Below, piece by piece: positions 1 through 7,297 of a DNA stretch of 64,000 nucleotides. This stretch comes from Pelagovum pacificum. GTDB lineage: Bacteria; Pseudomonadota; Alphaproteobacteria; Rhodobacterales; Rhodobacteraceae. Below the pieces are notes generated by a model, which had not been told where the DNA came from, ran no database searches, and was given only the letters and a program-made list of their open reading frames with translations. Each line of letters starts with the position of its first letter. The first letter of the stretch is position 1. Location of the stretch: the NCBI RefSeq assembly GCF_016134045.1, contig NZ_CP065915.1, forward strand, positions 2,356,001 to 2,420,000, read 5' to 3'. A program made the position numbers and the translations under genes.

Positions 1-585
1 CGCGCCCGCTGCTACGGCGACGGGCGCGCCGCGATGGCCTATTCACATTCACTCCTCGCCCCGGTCTACGAGCTCGACCCCGCGTCACCGGCCTACCGGA
101 GCACCCGCTACGCCCCCCATGCCGCCGGGCCAGCCGGCGCGCCGATCGTCCCGATCGGGGGATACTCGCTCTCGATCCCCTCCAACATCGCGCCCGAGCG
201 GATCGGGACAGTCAGCAAGGCCCTCGAGGCCCTGACCTCGGCGCCGGCAGCCAAGCTTTACCTCAGCAACGGCTCCCTCTCGAGCCCGCGACGCTCTGTC
301 AGCAGGGATCCCGAGGTCGCCGCGCTGTCCCCTCTGATCGCGAACATCGACGAGATGGATGCACGAGGACTGCTCCGGATGTGGCCGAGGCCCCCCATTC
401 CCGGCATATCCGATATCATTTCCATCGCGGGCGAGGAACTGCACGACATGTTGACGGGAACGGCAAGCGCACACGCGGCACTTGCCGCCGCGCAATCACG
501 CAGCGAGCAGGTCCTCGAAGCAGTTGGACGGACTAGATCCTCAGGCCGCAGGCATGCTGTCGGGGGCCGAGCGCCACAACGATGA
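1..585 (+). CDS. ABC transporter substrate-binding protein, 3' part
   Basis: This is the C-terminal part of a periplasmic family-1 solute-binding protein, which captures a sugar-like substrate for an ABC importer. The reading frame is open from base 1, so the true start lies outside the window and the ATG at 34 is internal. The family signature is the tail with RPPIPGISDI, then a helix resembling GEELHDMLTG and an alanine-rich repeat ending in SEQVLEAVGR. These match the usual end of sugar-binding proteins, just after a WMRPP-like hinge. From about base 568 the DNA becomes homologous to the prophage-like element on the right, so the last few residues (GRAPQR) come from element DNA. The native stop was therefore probably replaced. 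The substrate cannot be told. Confidence 0.7.
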   Translation, partial: RARCYGDGRAAMAYSHSLLAPVYELDPASPAYRSTRYAPHAAGPAGAPIVPIGGYSLSIPSNIAPERIGTVSKALEALTSAPAAKLYLSNGSLSSPRRSVSRDPEVAALSPLIANIDEMDARGLLRMWPRPPIPGISDIISIAGEELHDMLTGTASAHAALAAAQSRSEQVLEAVGRTRSSGRRHAVGGRAPQR

Positions 586-1079
586 ACACCCAGCGCAGGG
601 TGTCGAGATACGGGACCAGCGGAAGGATGGCGCTTTGCGTCTCCGCCAGCACCTGCTGGGCTACCTCGACTCCGGCCGCGCCCAGTGTCGCAACTCCGGC
701 CGCGCCACTCCCCTTCATGGTGCGGCTGTCGGCCAGCACCTCGCGGGCGGGCGGCGTCTCGGCTGCGAAGGCAGTCGTTCGAACCGGGAAGCGATCGCCC
801 CAATGTCGCGCGGGTCCAAGGTCGACATGGATGAACCCGGAGCGCGGATAGTAGCCGAAGCCGAGGAACCCGACCTCCCGCGCCGCCGCCTCGGACGCCA
901 CCGGGTCGTGGTTCGCCATGGCGATGTCGAAGGCGGCGCCGTCGAGGTGCTTTGAGCGGGTCGCGCCGCCGACCGCACGGTTGTGCTCGGGGCTGCGATA
1001 CGCAGAGCGGACGATCAGCGGCTTATCCAGCCGGTCGCGCAGCGCCTGCAGCCTGTCGAGCGCGGGCGGGTTGTTAAAC
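568..1079 (-). pseudogene. Truncated M15-type endolysin fragment
   Basis: This fragment is homologous to the intact endolysin at 32,232-32,906. The core of the M15/VanY-like fold is kept: SAYRSPEHNRAVGG, the zinc motif SKHLDGAAFD and the second motif FIHVDLG. The N-terminal 40 or so residues are missing and the sequence upstream of about 1,079 is unrelated. The C-terminal membrane segment is cut a few residues after the WVFI stretch, where the element joins the ABC substrate-binding gene. With both ends lost it is very unlikely to work as a lysis enzyme. An open frame persists from 1,129 to 533, but its ends are junction sequence. Confidence 0.8.
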
Positions 1080-1229
1080 AACACGCCGCCCCCCAAGAGG
1101 CGACTTCGCGTTGGTTTCGAGCACGTCAAAGGCGGCGAAACGGACGTTCACGTCTTTGGCGGCGAATGGCTGGGGAGAGCCCAAAGTGACGAATGCTGCA
1201 CTATGGGCGAATGTCGGTTACCGACCTCA

Positions 1230-2102
1230 CTACGCTGGCGTGCGCGTCATCTCACGGATCAGGTCATTTGTCTCTGGTCTCGTCGTTTGGTGCCGATATC
1301 GAAGAGCCAAAACAGTTCTTGATATTTCAAGACCATCGAAGGGTTTCGACACAAGGCCCATGTCCGAAGGAATTGCGGTGGCTGGCAGGATCACCGCACC
1401 TGACCCTTGCCGCGCGAGTTCAACTAACCAATCCACGCGATTTGACCGATAGGCCGCGTAGAGTTCGTGACCATGATCCGCGCAGGCCCCATGCAAAGCA
1501 TCCCGCATTTCGCAATTTAGTCGGTCAAGCATATCAGTTCCAGCAAGAGTCGAAAGAGAAATCGCATTTAGTTCAGACAACGGGTGCGACTTTGACACCA
1601 CGACCTTGTAATCCTCTTCATAGAGACGGTCTATGCGATAGAGATCTTCACTGACCTTCTCTGCGCTGACTACAACGTCAAATTCACAATCCCGCAACCC
1701 GGCAAGAAGCTCAGAGGATGACGCAACGATCAATTCGATTTCGGCTTGCGGCAATCGCGTACGAGTGCGCTCCATAGCAGCCGAAATTCTGTTGTGGCCA
1801 ATCGTTTCGCCGACACCGACAGAGATTGGAACCCGCTCCAAGCGCATATGACGGATCGCTTCTGCCTTAGCCTGTAGCGTCTCATCGTGAACCTTCCGCA
1901 ACCTTGGCTGCATGAGTTTTCCGAGGGCGGTAAGCCTGCATCCCGCACGGTCTCTGACAAACAGCTCACCTCCAAGCTCGTCTTCAAGTTTCTTGATCGC
2001 AGTCGTCAAGGAAGGTTGGGAGACATTGGCGGCACTGGCTGCGTGGGTAAAGTTTCGGTGCTCGCAGACAGCGAGAAAATACCTGATCTGGTTCATTTCC
2101 AT
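1230..2102 (-). CDS. LysR-family transcriptional regulator
   Basis: This is a DNA-binding regulator of about 290 residues with a classical LysR layout. It has an N-terminal winged helix-turn-helix (MNQIRYFLAVCEHRNFTHAA, then SQPSLTTAIKKLE) and a C-terminal periplasmic-binding-like effector domain. The start at 2,102 is preceded by GGAG at good distance; a longer frame to 2,201 exists but adds residues the family lacks. It is divergent from the ABM-domain gene at 2,263, the usual arrangement in which a LysR protein controls its neighbour from the shared intergenic region. Together the two genes form a segment inserted between the broken endolysin and the recombinase of copy A; copy B has nothing equivalent. 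The effector is unknown. Confidence 0.88.
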   Translation of the reverse strand: MEMNQIRYFLAVCEHRNFTHAASAANVSQPSLTTAIKKLEDELGGELFVRDRAGCRLTALGKLMQPRLRKVHDETLQAKAEAIRHMRLERVPISVGVGETIGHNRISAAMERTRTRLPQAEIELIVASSSELLAGLRDCEFDVVVSAEKVSEDLYRIDRLYEEDYKVVVSKSHPLSELNAISLSTLAGTDMLDRLNCEMRDALHGACADHGHELYAAYRSNRVDWLVELARQGSGAVILPATAIPSDMGLVSKPFDGLEISRTVLALRYRHQTTRPETNDLIREMTRTPA

Positions 2103-2262
2103 CGCCGCATTCTCCGTCACATCCCTGTTCAGGCCATCAAACCAACTACGATAGCCCATGTCTATCAAAGAATAGAATTTCGGAATTGGAGTCCGACGCA
2201 TCCGTCATGGGACAAGAGTGCATCGAAACCAACCACGATGCACTTCAAACCGGGAGACGACC

Positions 2263-2982
2263 ATGAAAACGCAAGTCCTTCAGGCATTCGCCGCACTGGC
2301 TCTGATCACAACTTCTGCAACTGCACAGGACAACCCGATGGAAAATCATACTGCCAGCTACATCGCCATGCCCGCCGCCGAAGGCCAGACCGAAGCCTTC
2401 GCGGAGTTTCTGGCTGGTGCCGCACCGATCGTGCGAGAAACAGAGCCGGGCACCGTACTTTGGTTTGCTCTGCAAGCCGACGATACGCTCGCAATCTTTG
2501 ACATCTTCGCAGATGAAGAAGCACGCGACGCTCATTTCTCAGGAGCGGTTGCTGCGGCTTTGAACCAAAACGCGGACGCGCTGGTCGACGGAGGATGGGA
2601 CGGCGGTGTTGTCGCGAATATCAACAACTCCGATGTCCTGTCGGTAAAGGCGCCGGTTGATCTCTACACGGCAACGACCGCAACTTACATCAAGCTCGAA
2701 GCTGCTCCAGGTAAAGGCCCCGAATTGGCAGCCTTGCTGACCGCCGCCGGCCCCATCGTCGCAGATACCGAACCCAAGACATTGTTCTGGGCGGCGCTGC
2801 AGATTGACGAGAACAACTTTGCCATCTTCGACATCTTTGCCGACAACTCTGGCCGCGAAGCGCACTTTGCCGGACAAGTCGCCGGACTCCTGAATGAAAA
2901 GGCTCCAGAATTGGTCTCTGGCGGATGGGACGACGGTGTGTTGGCAAACGTCCACAATTTCGACATCCTCGCTACTAAGTAA
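2263..2982 (+). CDS. Exported protein with two tandem ABM-like domains
   Basis: The 239-residue product starts with a signal peptide (MKTQVLQAFAALALITTSATAQ) and then carries two tandem repeats of about 95 residues. Each repeat has the pattern of antibiotic-biosynthesis-monooxygenase (ABM) dimeric alpha-beta barrel proteins: VRETEPGT.LWFALQ followed by FAIFDIFAD, and a GGWD.GV motif near the end. The two halves align well with each other, for example TEPGTVLWFALQ with TEPKTLFWAALQ, indicating internal duplication. The start at 2,263 is chosen for its GGGAG site 10 bp upstream and the signal peptide. ABM domains are often found in heme-degrading or quinone-acting enzymes, but no catalytic residue can be assigned here. 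It is probably controlled by the divergent LysR gene. Confidence 0.75.
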   Translation: MKTQVLQAFAALALITTSATAQDNPMENHTASYIAMPAAEGQTEAFAEFLAGAAPIVRETEPGTVLWFALQADDTLAIFDIFADEEARDAHFSGAVAAALNQNADALVDGGWDGGVVANINNSDVLSVKAPVDLYTATTATYIKLEAAPGKGPELAALLTAAGPIVADTEPKTLFWAALQIDENNFAIFDIFADNSGREAHFAGQVAGLLNEKAPELVSGGWDDGVLANVHNFDILATK

Positions 2983-3006
2983 TCTCGAGGTGACTTGAGA
3001 AAGAAG

Positions 3007-3035
3007 TGCCCGGTGCAACCCATCGGGCGCTTTGC
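3007..3035 (+). terminator. Candidate terminator after the ABM gene
   Basis: An imperfect hairpin with arms GTGCCCGGTG and CATCGGGCGC around a 5-nt loop lies about 25 bp after the stop codon and is followed by a short T-containing stretch. It is plausible as a Rho-independent terminator, but the T-run is weak. Confidence 0.45.
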
Positions 3036-3179
3036 CATTTGAATTCGGATTCACCCCATAGCGGCCGTTCGAGCAAGCGCAGCGAACTGGTGCTCTGTCC
3101 CGCACACCAGACCTCCCTGTGCCTATGCGCGAATGACCAATTTCCGGCAATTCTGCGGAAGCCGCATGCTTGGACCTAG

Positions 3180-3881
3180 TCAAACCCGCTTCATCCGCTG
3201 CAGCAGATTACGGACACTGGAGACATGCCACCGCCCACCTCGCCGGGTCCGCATGGCCGATGCGTTGAGCTCGGCCGCGAGCGCCCTCAGGGATGTGTGG
3301 CCAGCAGTCTGCAGCTGACGTACCACCGGCGCCAGCGCCTCCGCATGCGCATCCGCGTTGGCTCGCACAGCGGCTCGCAGCGCCTCGCCGCCCTTCCCTG
3401 CCCGCCTGAGCGCCGCAGCCCCATTCGGATTGCCCAGCTTCACCCCACGCGCCTTAGCCGCCGCCAGCGCTTCCTTCGTACGCCGCGAGATCGCCTCGCG
3501 CTCCTGCTCCGCCACCAGCGCCATGATCCCGACCGTGAGGTTGTTGGCCTCCGGCATGTCGCAAGCGACGAAGCGGACGCCGCTGTCGCGGAGGGTGAGC
3601 AAGAAGGCGGCGTTGCGGCTCAGGCGGTCGAGTTTGGCGATGACCAGCGTTGCGCCGGTGAGCCGGGCCAGGTGGAGCGCCTTCTCCAGTTCGGGCCGGT
3701 CGTTCTTCCGTCCGCTTTCGACTTCGGTAAAGCGGCTCAGGATCGAAGCCCCCTGCCCCGATGCATAGTCATCGATAGCCTTCCGTTGCGCTTCGAGCCC
3801 GAGACCCGATCGCCCTTGCCTTGCCGTGGAGACGCGCTCGTATGCGACGAGCCGCTGAGGTGAGGGCGTATCGCTGACCAT
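3180..3881 (-). CDS. Small serine recombinase (resolvase type), copy A
   Basis: This site-specific DNA recombinase of about 233 residues has the nucleophile motif YERVS (Ser18) near the N terminus and the DRLSR motif of the catalytic domain. The segment MALVAEQEREAISRRTKEAL forms the long helix, and a C-terminal DNA-binding part ends in RRGGRWHVSSVRNLL. The ATG at 3,881 is used; an upstream TTG gives two more residues. Its catalytic half is almost identical to the copy at 33,869-34,564, but the last 70 residues diverge strongly, so the DNA-binding part has been exchanged or has drifted. The start codon lies inside a 14-bp inverted repeat that may be its own binding site. In both copies it sits where a large terminase gene would be expected. 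Confidence 0.9.
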   Translation of the reverse strand: MVSDTPSPQRLVAYERVSTARQGRSGLGLEAQRKAIDDYASGQGASILSRFTEVESGRKNDRPELEKALHLARLTGATLVIAKLDRLSRNAAFLLTLRDSGVRFVACDMPEANNLTVGIMALVAEQEREAISRRTKEALAAAKARGVKLGNPNGAAALRRAGKGGEALRAAVRANADAHAEALAPVVRQLQTAGHTSLRALAAELNASAMRTRRGGRWHVSSVRNLLQRMKRV

Positions 3882-3921
3882 GTACAAACCTGCCTGACGT
3901 TGGTTGCGCAGGTGTGTACAT
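3880..3921. promoter_or_regulatory. 14-bp inverted repeat at recombinase start (copy A)
   Basis: The arms ATGTACAAACCTGC and GCAGGTGTGTACAT flank a 14-nt spacer and differ by one base from perfect symmetry. The left arm overlaps the recombinase start codon. The same site is perfect in copy B. A recombinase crossover or accessory site, or an autoregulatory operator, would explain it. Confidence 0.6.
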
Positions 3922-3958
3922 CGCGCCGATGCCGCCGATCTCGTAGTCGTTTCTGCTC

Positions 3959-4471
3959 TCAGAGGCGCTCGCAGTCCGCGTCGAGCGTCAGCCCGGCCGG
4001 CTTGTCCTCGACAGGTGTGCCGTCCTTGTCCCGCAGCGTGCCGTCAGGCCCCCGCCAGACCAGTTCGATCCGGTTCAAGGTCGCTGTGCCATCTTCCGCC
4101 ATCACATCAGACAGGCGCGTCCGGGAGGTCGGCGTGATCCCGAGCTCCGCCATGTAGCGCCCCATCAGCTCGAGCTGCTTGTTGGCGATCGCGATCCAGG
4201 GCGACTGCTGAACGTAGCCCGAAGGTGTCTTGATCAGCCTGGGAGTCTCTCGTTGTTTGCGGACCGCCTCGGCCCAGAGACTGTAGGATTGGCAATAGGC
4301 GGCGAAGGCAGCGCGGTCCGCCACGGTGAGGATGCCCGCCTCGTGGAGCGTGCGCGCGAGCCGACGCCACTCCTTGCGCGCATCCGCGTCGAGGTGGTCC
4401 GGACAGCGCGGCACGCCACCCTCCTTGAGCCGCGGCGACATCGTCGGCTTGAGCTTTGGCCCGCGTCTCAT
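3959..4471 (-). CDS. P27-family phage terminase small subunit (copy A)
   Basis: This 170-residue protein matches the P27 family of small terminase subunits, which recognise phage DNA and present it to the large subunit for packaging. The opening RRGPKLKP, followed by RCPDHLDADARKEWRR and the helix with YSLWAEAVRKQ, is typical. So is the segment TPSGYVQQSPWIAIANKQ with a C-terminal TSRTRLS. The gene overlaps the 137-aa gene upstream by 4 bp and runs in the same minus-strand operon as the methyltransferase. The protein is identical to that at 34,642-35,154. The expected partner, a large terminase, is absent; the next gene is a serine recombinase. Confidence 0.9.
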   Translation of the reverse strand: MRRGPKLKPTMSPRLKEGGVPRCPDHLDADARKEWRRLARTLHEAGILTVADRAAFAAYCQSYSLWAEAVRKQRETPRLIKTPSGYVQQSPWIAIANKQLELMGRYMAELGITPTSRTRLSDVMAEDGTATLNRIELVWRGPDGTLRDKDGTPVEDKPAGLTLDADCERL

Positions 4472-4881
4472 GTCGTGGAGTCCGGCGCCTCGACGCCGAT
4501 CCTCTGTTTGCGCTCTGCGATCTGGTCGAGCAACTTCGCCAGCGCGTCCGTCGCCTGCCCCTTGTGCGTCACGCTGGTCTCGCCGGAATGCTCGATGCCG
4601 GACGTCTCCTGCCAGCCCGCCTGTGTCTTGAGATAGAAGATAGACGAGGTGGTGCAGCCGGCACGGGCCTTCTGGAGCAGACCGTGGGCCACATGCGCGA
4701 TGGCCTTCGCCTTACCCCTTTTGTAGTGCTCAAGAACCTCCGGATCTCGTTCGCAAATGGCACGGAAGGTATTGCGGGCGATGCCGAAGTAATCGGCGAT
4801 CTGCTCCTGGTTCAGCAAGGCGGCGAGCGTCTCGACCTCGGAGCGCTGATGATCGTCGAGGGTGATCGGCTGCCGCCCCAT
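4468..4881 (-). CDS. HTH protein resembling a small terminase subunit (copy A)
   Basis: This is a 137-residue protein with a helix-turn-helix near residues 24-40 (NQEQIADYFGIARNTF). A following helix (YKRGKAKAIAHVAHGLLQKA) and the segment TSSIFYLKTQAGWQE are typical of small DNA-binding proteins at the start of phage packaging operons. It overlaps the downstream terminase gene by 4 bp and is separated by 1 bp from the small membrane protein upstream, so the genes form one operon. The sequence is identical in copy B. It could supply DNA recognition for packaging or act as a regulator; the family assignment is by pattern only. Confidence 0.65.
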   Translation of the reverse strand: MGRQPITLDDHQRSEVETLAALLNQEQIADYFGIARNTFRAICERDPEVLEHYKRGKAKAIAHVAHGLLQKARAGCTTSSIFYLKTQAGWQETSGIEHSGETSVTHKGQATDALAKLLDQIAERKQRIGVEAPDSTT

Positions 4882-4882
4882 C

Positions 4883-5104
4883 TCACGCTCCCTTTGCCGT
4901 CCAGCGGTCGAACAGGCGCCGCAGCGCGTAACTGCGCACCAGCGATACCGCCATGAAGGCGAGGCCCGTCAGCACCATCTGCCGGTGTTGAGCTTCGATG
5001 CCGACCAGGGGGAACACGGCGAACTGCGTCGCAAGCGCGACGCCGTAGCCGACCACGACGTTCGCGATCGCCTCAACGAGCGACATCCGGCGCTGCTGGC
5101 TCAT
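4883..5104 (-). CDS. Small inner-membrane protein (copy A)
   Basis: This 73-residue protein has two predicted membrane helices (VEAIANVVVGYGVALATQFAV and MVLTGLAFMAVSLVRSYAL), ending in a basic tail (RRLFDRWTAKGA). It looks like the short DUF7220-type proteins found in alphaproteobacterial prophages. The start ATG at 5,104 overlaps the methyltransferase stop codon (ATGA), so translation is probably coupled. The product is nearly identical in copy B (QQ changed to QE near the N terminus). Function is unknown; a holin-like role is possible but not shown. Confidence 0.7.
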   Translation of the reverse strand: MSQQRRMSLVEAIANVVVGYGVALATQFAVFPLVGIEAQHRQMVLTGLAFMAVSLVRSYALRRLFDRWTAKGA

Positions 5105-6369
5105 GCCGCCGCCTCCCCGCGTCGCTCGATCGCGGTCTCGGTGAACGTCGCTCCTCCGGACAGTATGGCGTCCTGACCGGTGAAGGCCTGCCACCGCGTC
5201 ACGGCCACATCGACATAGGCCGGATCCAGTTCCATTGCGTAGCAGACCCTGCCCGCCGTCTCCGCCGCGATGAGGCTGCTGCCCGACCCGGAGAACGGCT
5301 CGTAGACCGCCTGTCCCGGGCTCGAGTTGTTCAACATCGGTCGGCGCATGCACTCCACCGGCTTCTGCGTTCCATGAACCGTGGCCGCATCCTGGTCTCG
5401 GCTGGCAATCTGCCACAGGGTCGATTGCGTGCGATCCCCCGACCAGTGACCCTTCCCCCGTACGGCGTACCATGCCGGCTCATGCTGCCAGTGGTAGTGC
5501 CCCCGGCTGAGCACATGCCTGTCCTTGGCCCAGATGATCTGGCTGCGGATATCGAAGCCGGTGGCCACAAGACTGTCCGCCACGGTGGTCGCGTGCAGCG
5601 CGCCATGCCAGACGTAGGCGACATCGCCGGGGAACAACGCCCAGGCCTCACGCCAGTCGGCGCGGTCATCGTTGGCGACTTTGCCCGTGCGCCTGGTCTT
5701 CGACGCACCGGTCTCGTTGCGCCAGGCCGGATCGTAATTCACGCCGTAGGGCGGATCGGTCACCATGAGATGCGGCGTGACGCCATCGAGCAACCGATCG
5801 ACGTCAGCCTTGCTGGTGGCATCCCCGCAGAGCAATCGGTGCTGGTCCAGCATCCAGAGATCGCCCGGTCGGCTGACCAGCACCGCGGGCGGCTCCGGGG
5901 TCGTCTCTTCGCCCGCCTGCGCCTCTCCGCTCGCCAGCAGCGCATCCAGCTCCGCCCCGTCGAAGCCGAGACTGCCAAGGTCCACGCCGAGGTCTCCGAG
6001 GTCAGCGAGTTCGAGGCCGAGCAACTCCCGGTCCCATCCCGCCTGCTCCGCCAGACGGTTGTCCGCCAGGATATAGGCCCGCTTCTGCGCCTCCGTCAGA
6101 TGCGCCAGTTCGATCACCGGAACGCTCGGGAGGCCCAGCTTCCGCGCGGCCAGCACGCGGCCATGCCCTGCGATGATGCCGCTGTCGCCATCGACCAGCA
6201 CCGGGTTGTTGAACCCGAACTCGCGGATGGACCCGGCGATCAGCGCAACCTGCGCCTCGCTGTGCGTGCGGGCGTTGTTGGCATAAGGAACCAGGTCCGC
6301 GACCGGCCGATGTTCGATCGACTGGGCTCCGATCGGCCCGCCTACCCGCTCTGCCACTGCCTGCGCCAT
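5101..6369 (-). CDS. ParB-domain DNA methyltransferase (copy A)
   Basis: This 422-residue protein has an N-terminal ParB/sulfiredoxin-like domain (residues about 20-110, with the GHGRVLAARKLG motif). A C-terminal beta-class amino-methyltransferase domain follows. The catalytic DPPYG comes before the S-adenosylmethionine-binding FSGSGSS, which defines the class. Such enzymes methylate adenine N6 or cytosine N4 and protect phage DNA from host restriction. The ATG at 6,369 (MAQAVAERVGG) is conserved with copy B; an open extension to 6,420 is less likely. A linker patch around residues 150-180 and another near LWQIASRDQD differ from copy B while the rest is almost identical, suggesting recombination. 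Confidence 0.9.
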   Translation of the reverse strand: MAQAVAERVGGPIGAQSIEHRPVADLVPYANNARTHSEAQVALIAGSIREFGFNNPVLVDGDSGIIAGHGRVLAARKLGLPSVPVIELAHLTEAQKRAYILADNRLAEQAGWDRELLGLELADLGDLGVDLGSLGFDGAELDALLASGEAQAGEETTPEPPAVLVSRPGDLWMLDQHRLLCGDATSKADVDRLLDGVTPHLMVTDPPYGVNYDPAWRNETGASKTRRTGKVANDDRADWREAWALFPGDVAYVWHGALHATTVADSLVATGFDIRSQIIWAKDRHVLSRGHYHWQHEPAWYAVRGKGHWSGDRTQSTLWQIASRDQDAATVHGTQKPVECMRRPMLNNSSPGQAVYEPFSGSGSSLIAAETAGRVCYAMELDPAYVDVAVTRWQAFTGQDAILSGGATFTETAIERRGEAAA

Positions 6370-6639
6370 ACCCCCGCTCCGGAAACTCTCGGCTGTTCGC
6401 CTGCCTCTCCCGGAGACCATATCACGGTAGCTAAATCCCTGTCACCGTGACGGAAAACGACAACGGGCGACATGAGCAGACAAAGTGCCGGACAATGACG
6501 CCAAGTCGCGCCACCTCGGCCAAGGTCAGCATTGCTGACCTTAATGCTCGATATCACGCGTGGCAGCTGCATGGCCTTGACCGCCGACCCGGCGCCGCGG
6601 ACCATGACAACTGAGTTTGGAGTATGCGCTCAACCAGGC
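6370..6639. other. Region upstream of the methyltransferase operon (copy A)
   Basis: This stretch is shared with copy B (37,053-37,312) and probably holds the promoter of the minus-strand methyltransferase-terminase operon. A short inverted motif, AAGGTCAGCATTGCTGACCTT (two 9-base arms around a 3-base centre), lies at about 6,521-6,541 and is also present in copy B near 37,204. It is a good operator candidate. Confidence 0.55.
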
Positions 6640-7075
6640 AGTCACGATCGCGGCTTTGGTTGCCGGTCGTGAGCGCAAATCTGGCGGTATCCGCGTTCGG
6701 CAGTCTGAATGCCGCCGCAGCTGACGTCGCCAGTAGTTCACTCGCGCGCGCGTCTCTCTCTACTACTACCTACTGTCCCTGTCGGTTGGAGAGTCCTTGA
6801 GCAGAAGGCATAGGACGACCAGCCCCGGCATTTACCGAGGTGGGTCCCACTGCCCTCAGCTGTCCGTGTCGGTCGGAGCCGCCCCGTCGCTTCAGGCCCC
6901 CGAGGTCGATAAGGTCCTCTCCTCGAGGTCAGCCGCTACTTACGACACCGGACCCGGCACCGGGGGACGCGCTTCGGCCTTTCGGACTGCGCTCGGCATC
7001 TGTCCCCGCCCCGCGGTATGCCACTCCAAATCCGGCGCCGCGGTCATGCAAACCCTCCGCTGGATCGGGTTCAGC
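6640..7075. other. Conserved non-coding segment before the cargo slot (copy A)
   Basis: About 430 bp here are roughly 95% identical to 38,530-38,960 in copy B. Short frames exist on both strands, but none has a convincing start, family pattern or synonymous-substitution bias between the copies. The segment ends where the cargo genes differ. It may be a long leader, a small RNA locus or a recombination anchor for exchanging cargo. Confidence 0.5.
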
Positions 7076-7130
7076 GAGCGGCGCGATACATCCGCCCATC
7101 GAACTCCCCCATCATAAAGTCCAGCATAAA

Positions 7131-7175
7131 TCATTGTAATATAGACATTTTCAGACACCGACCGTCAAACGACGA
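7131..7175 (+). promoter_or_regulatory. AT-rich element conserved upstream of cargo (copy A)
   Basis: ATTGTAATATAGACATTTT at about 7,133 is matched by ATTGAAATATAGTCATTTT at 39,021 in copy B. In both cases it is followed by a GTCA-A-ACGACGAC block, although the sequences around it differ. Its place just before unrelated cargo genes suggests a shared promoter or operator. No exact -35/-10 pair can be assigned. Confidence 0.4.
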
Positions 7176-7297
7176 CACTGACCCTTGATTGGCCTCACCG
7201 GCGCCGAAATAATCGGGACGATCGTCGATGCCAGCACTCGCCTAGACCGCGTTCAACCGCACCGGGGTAGCGCGAGGCGCATTCAATGGAGGTTTGA

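Noticed and set aside
34-585. Complete 183-aa gene starting at the first ATG
   Set aside because: The frame is open to base 1 and the sequence before the ATG continues the substrate-binding protein, so the ATG is internal.
6797-7117. Possible 106-aa gene in the conserved segment
   Set aside because: It starts with TTG, has no ribosome-binding site or family pattern, and its differences from copy B are as often non-synonymous as not.
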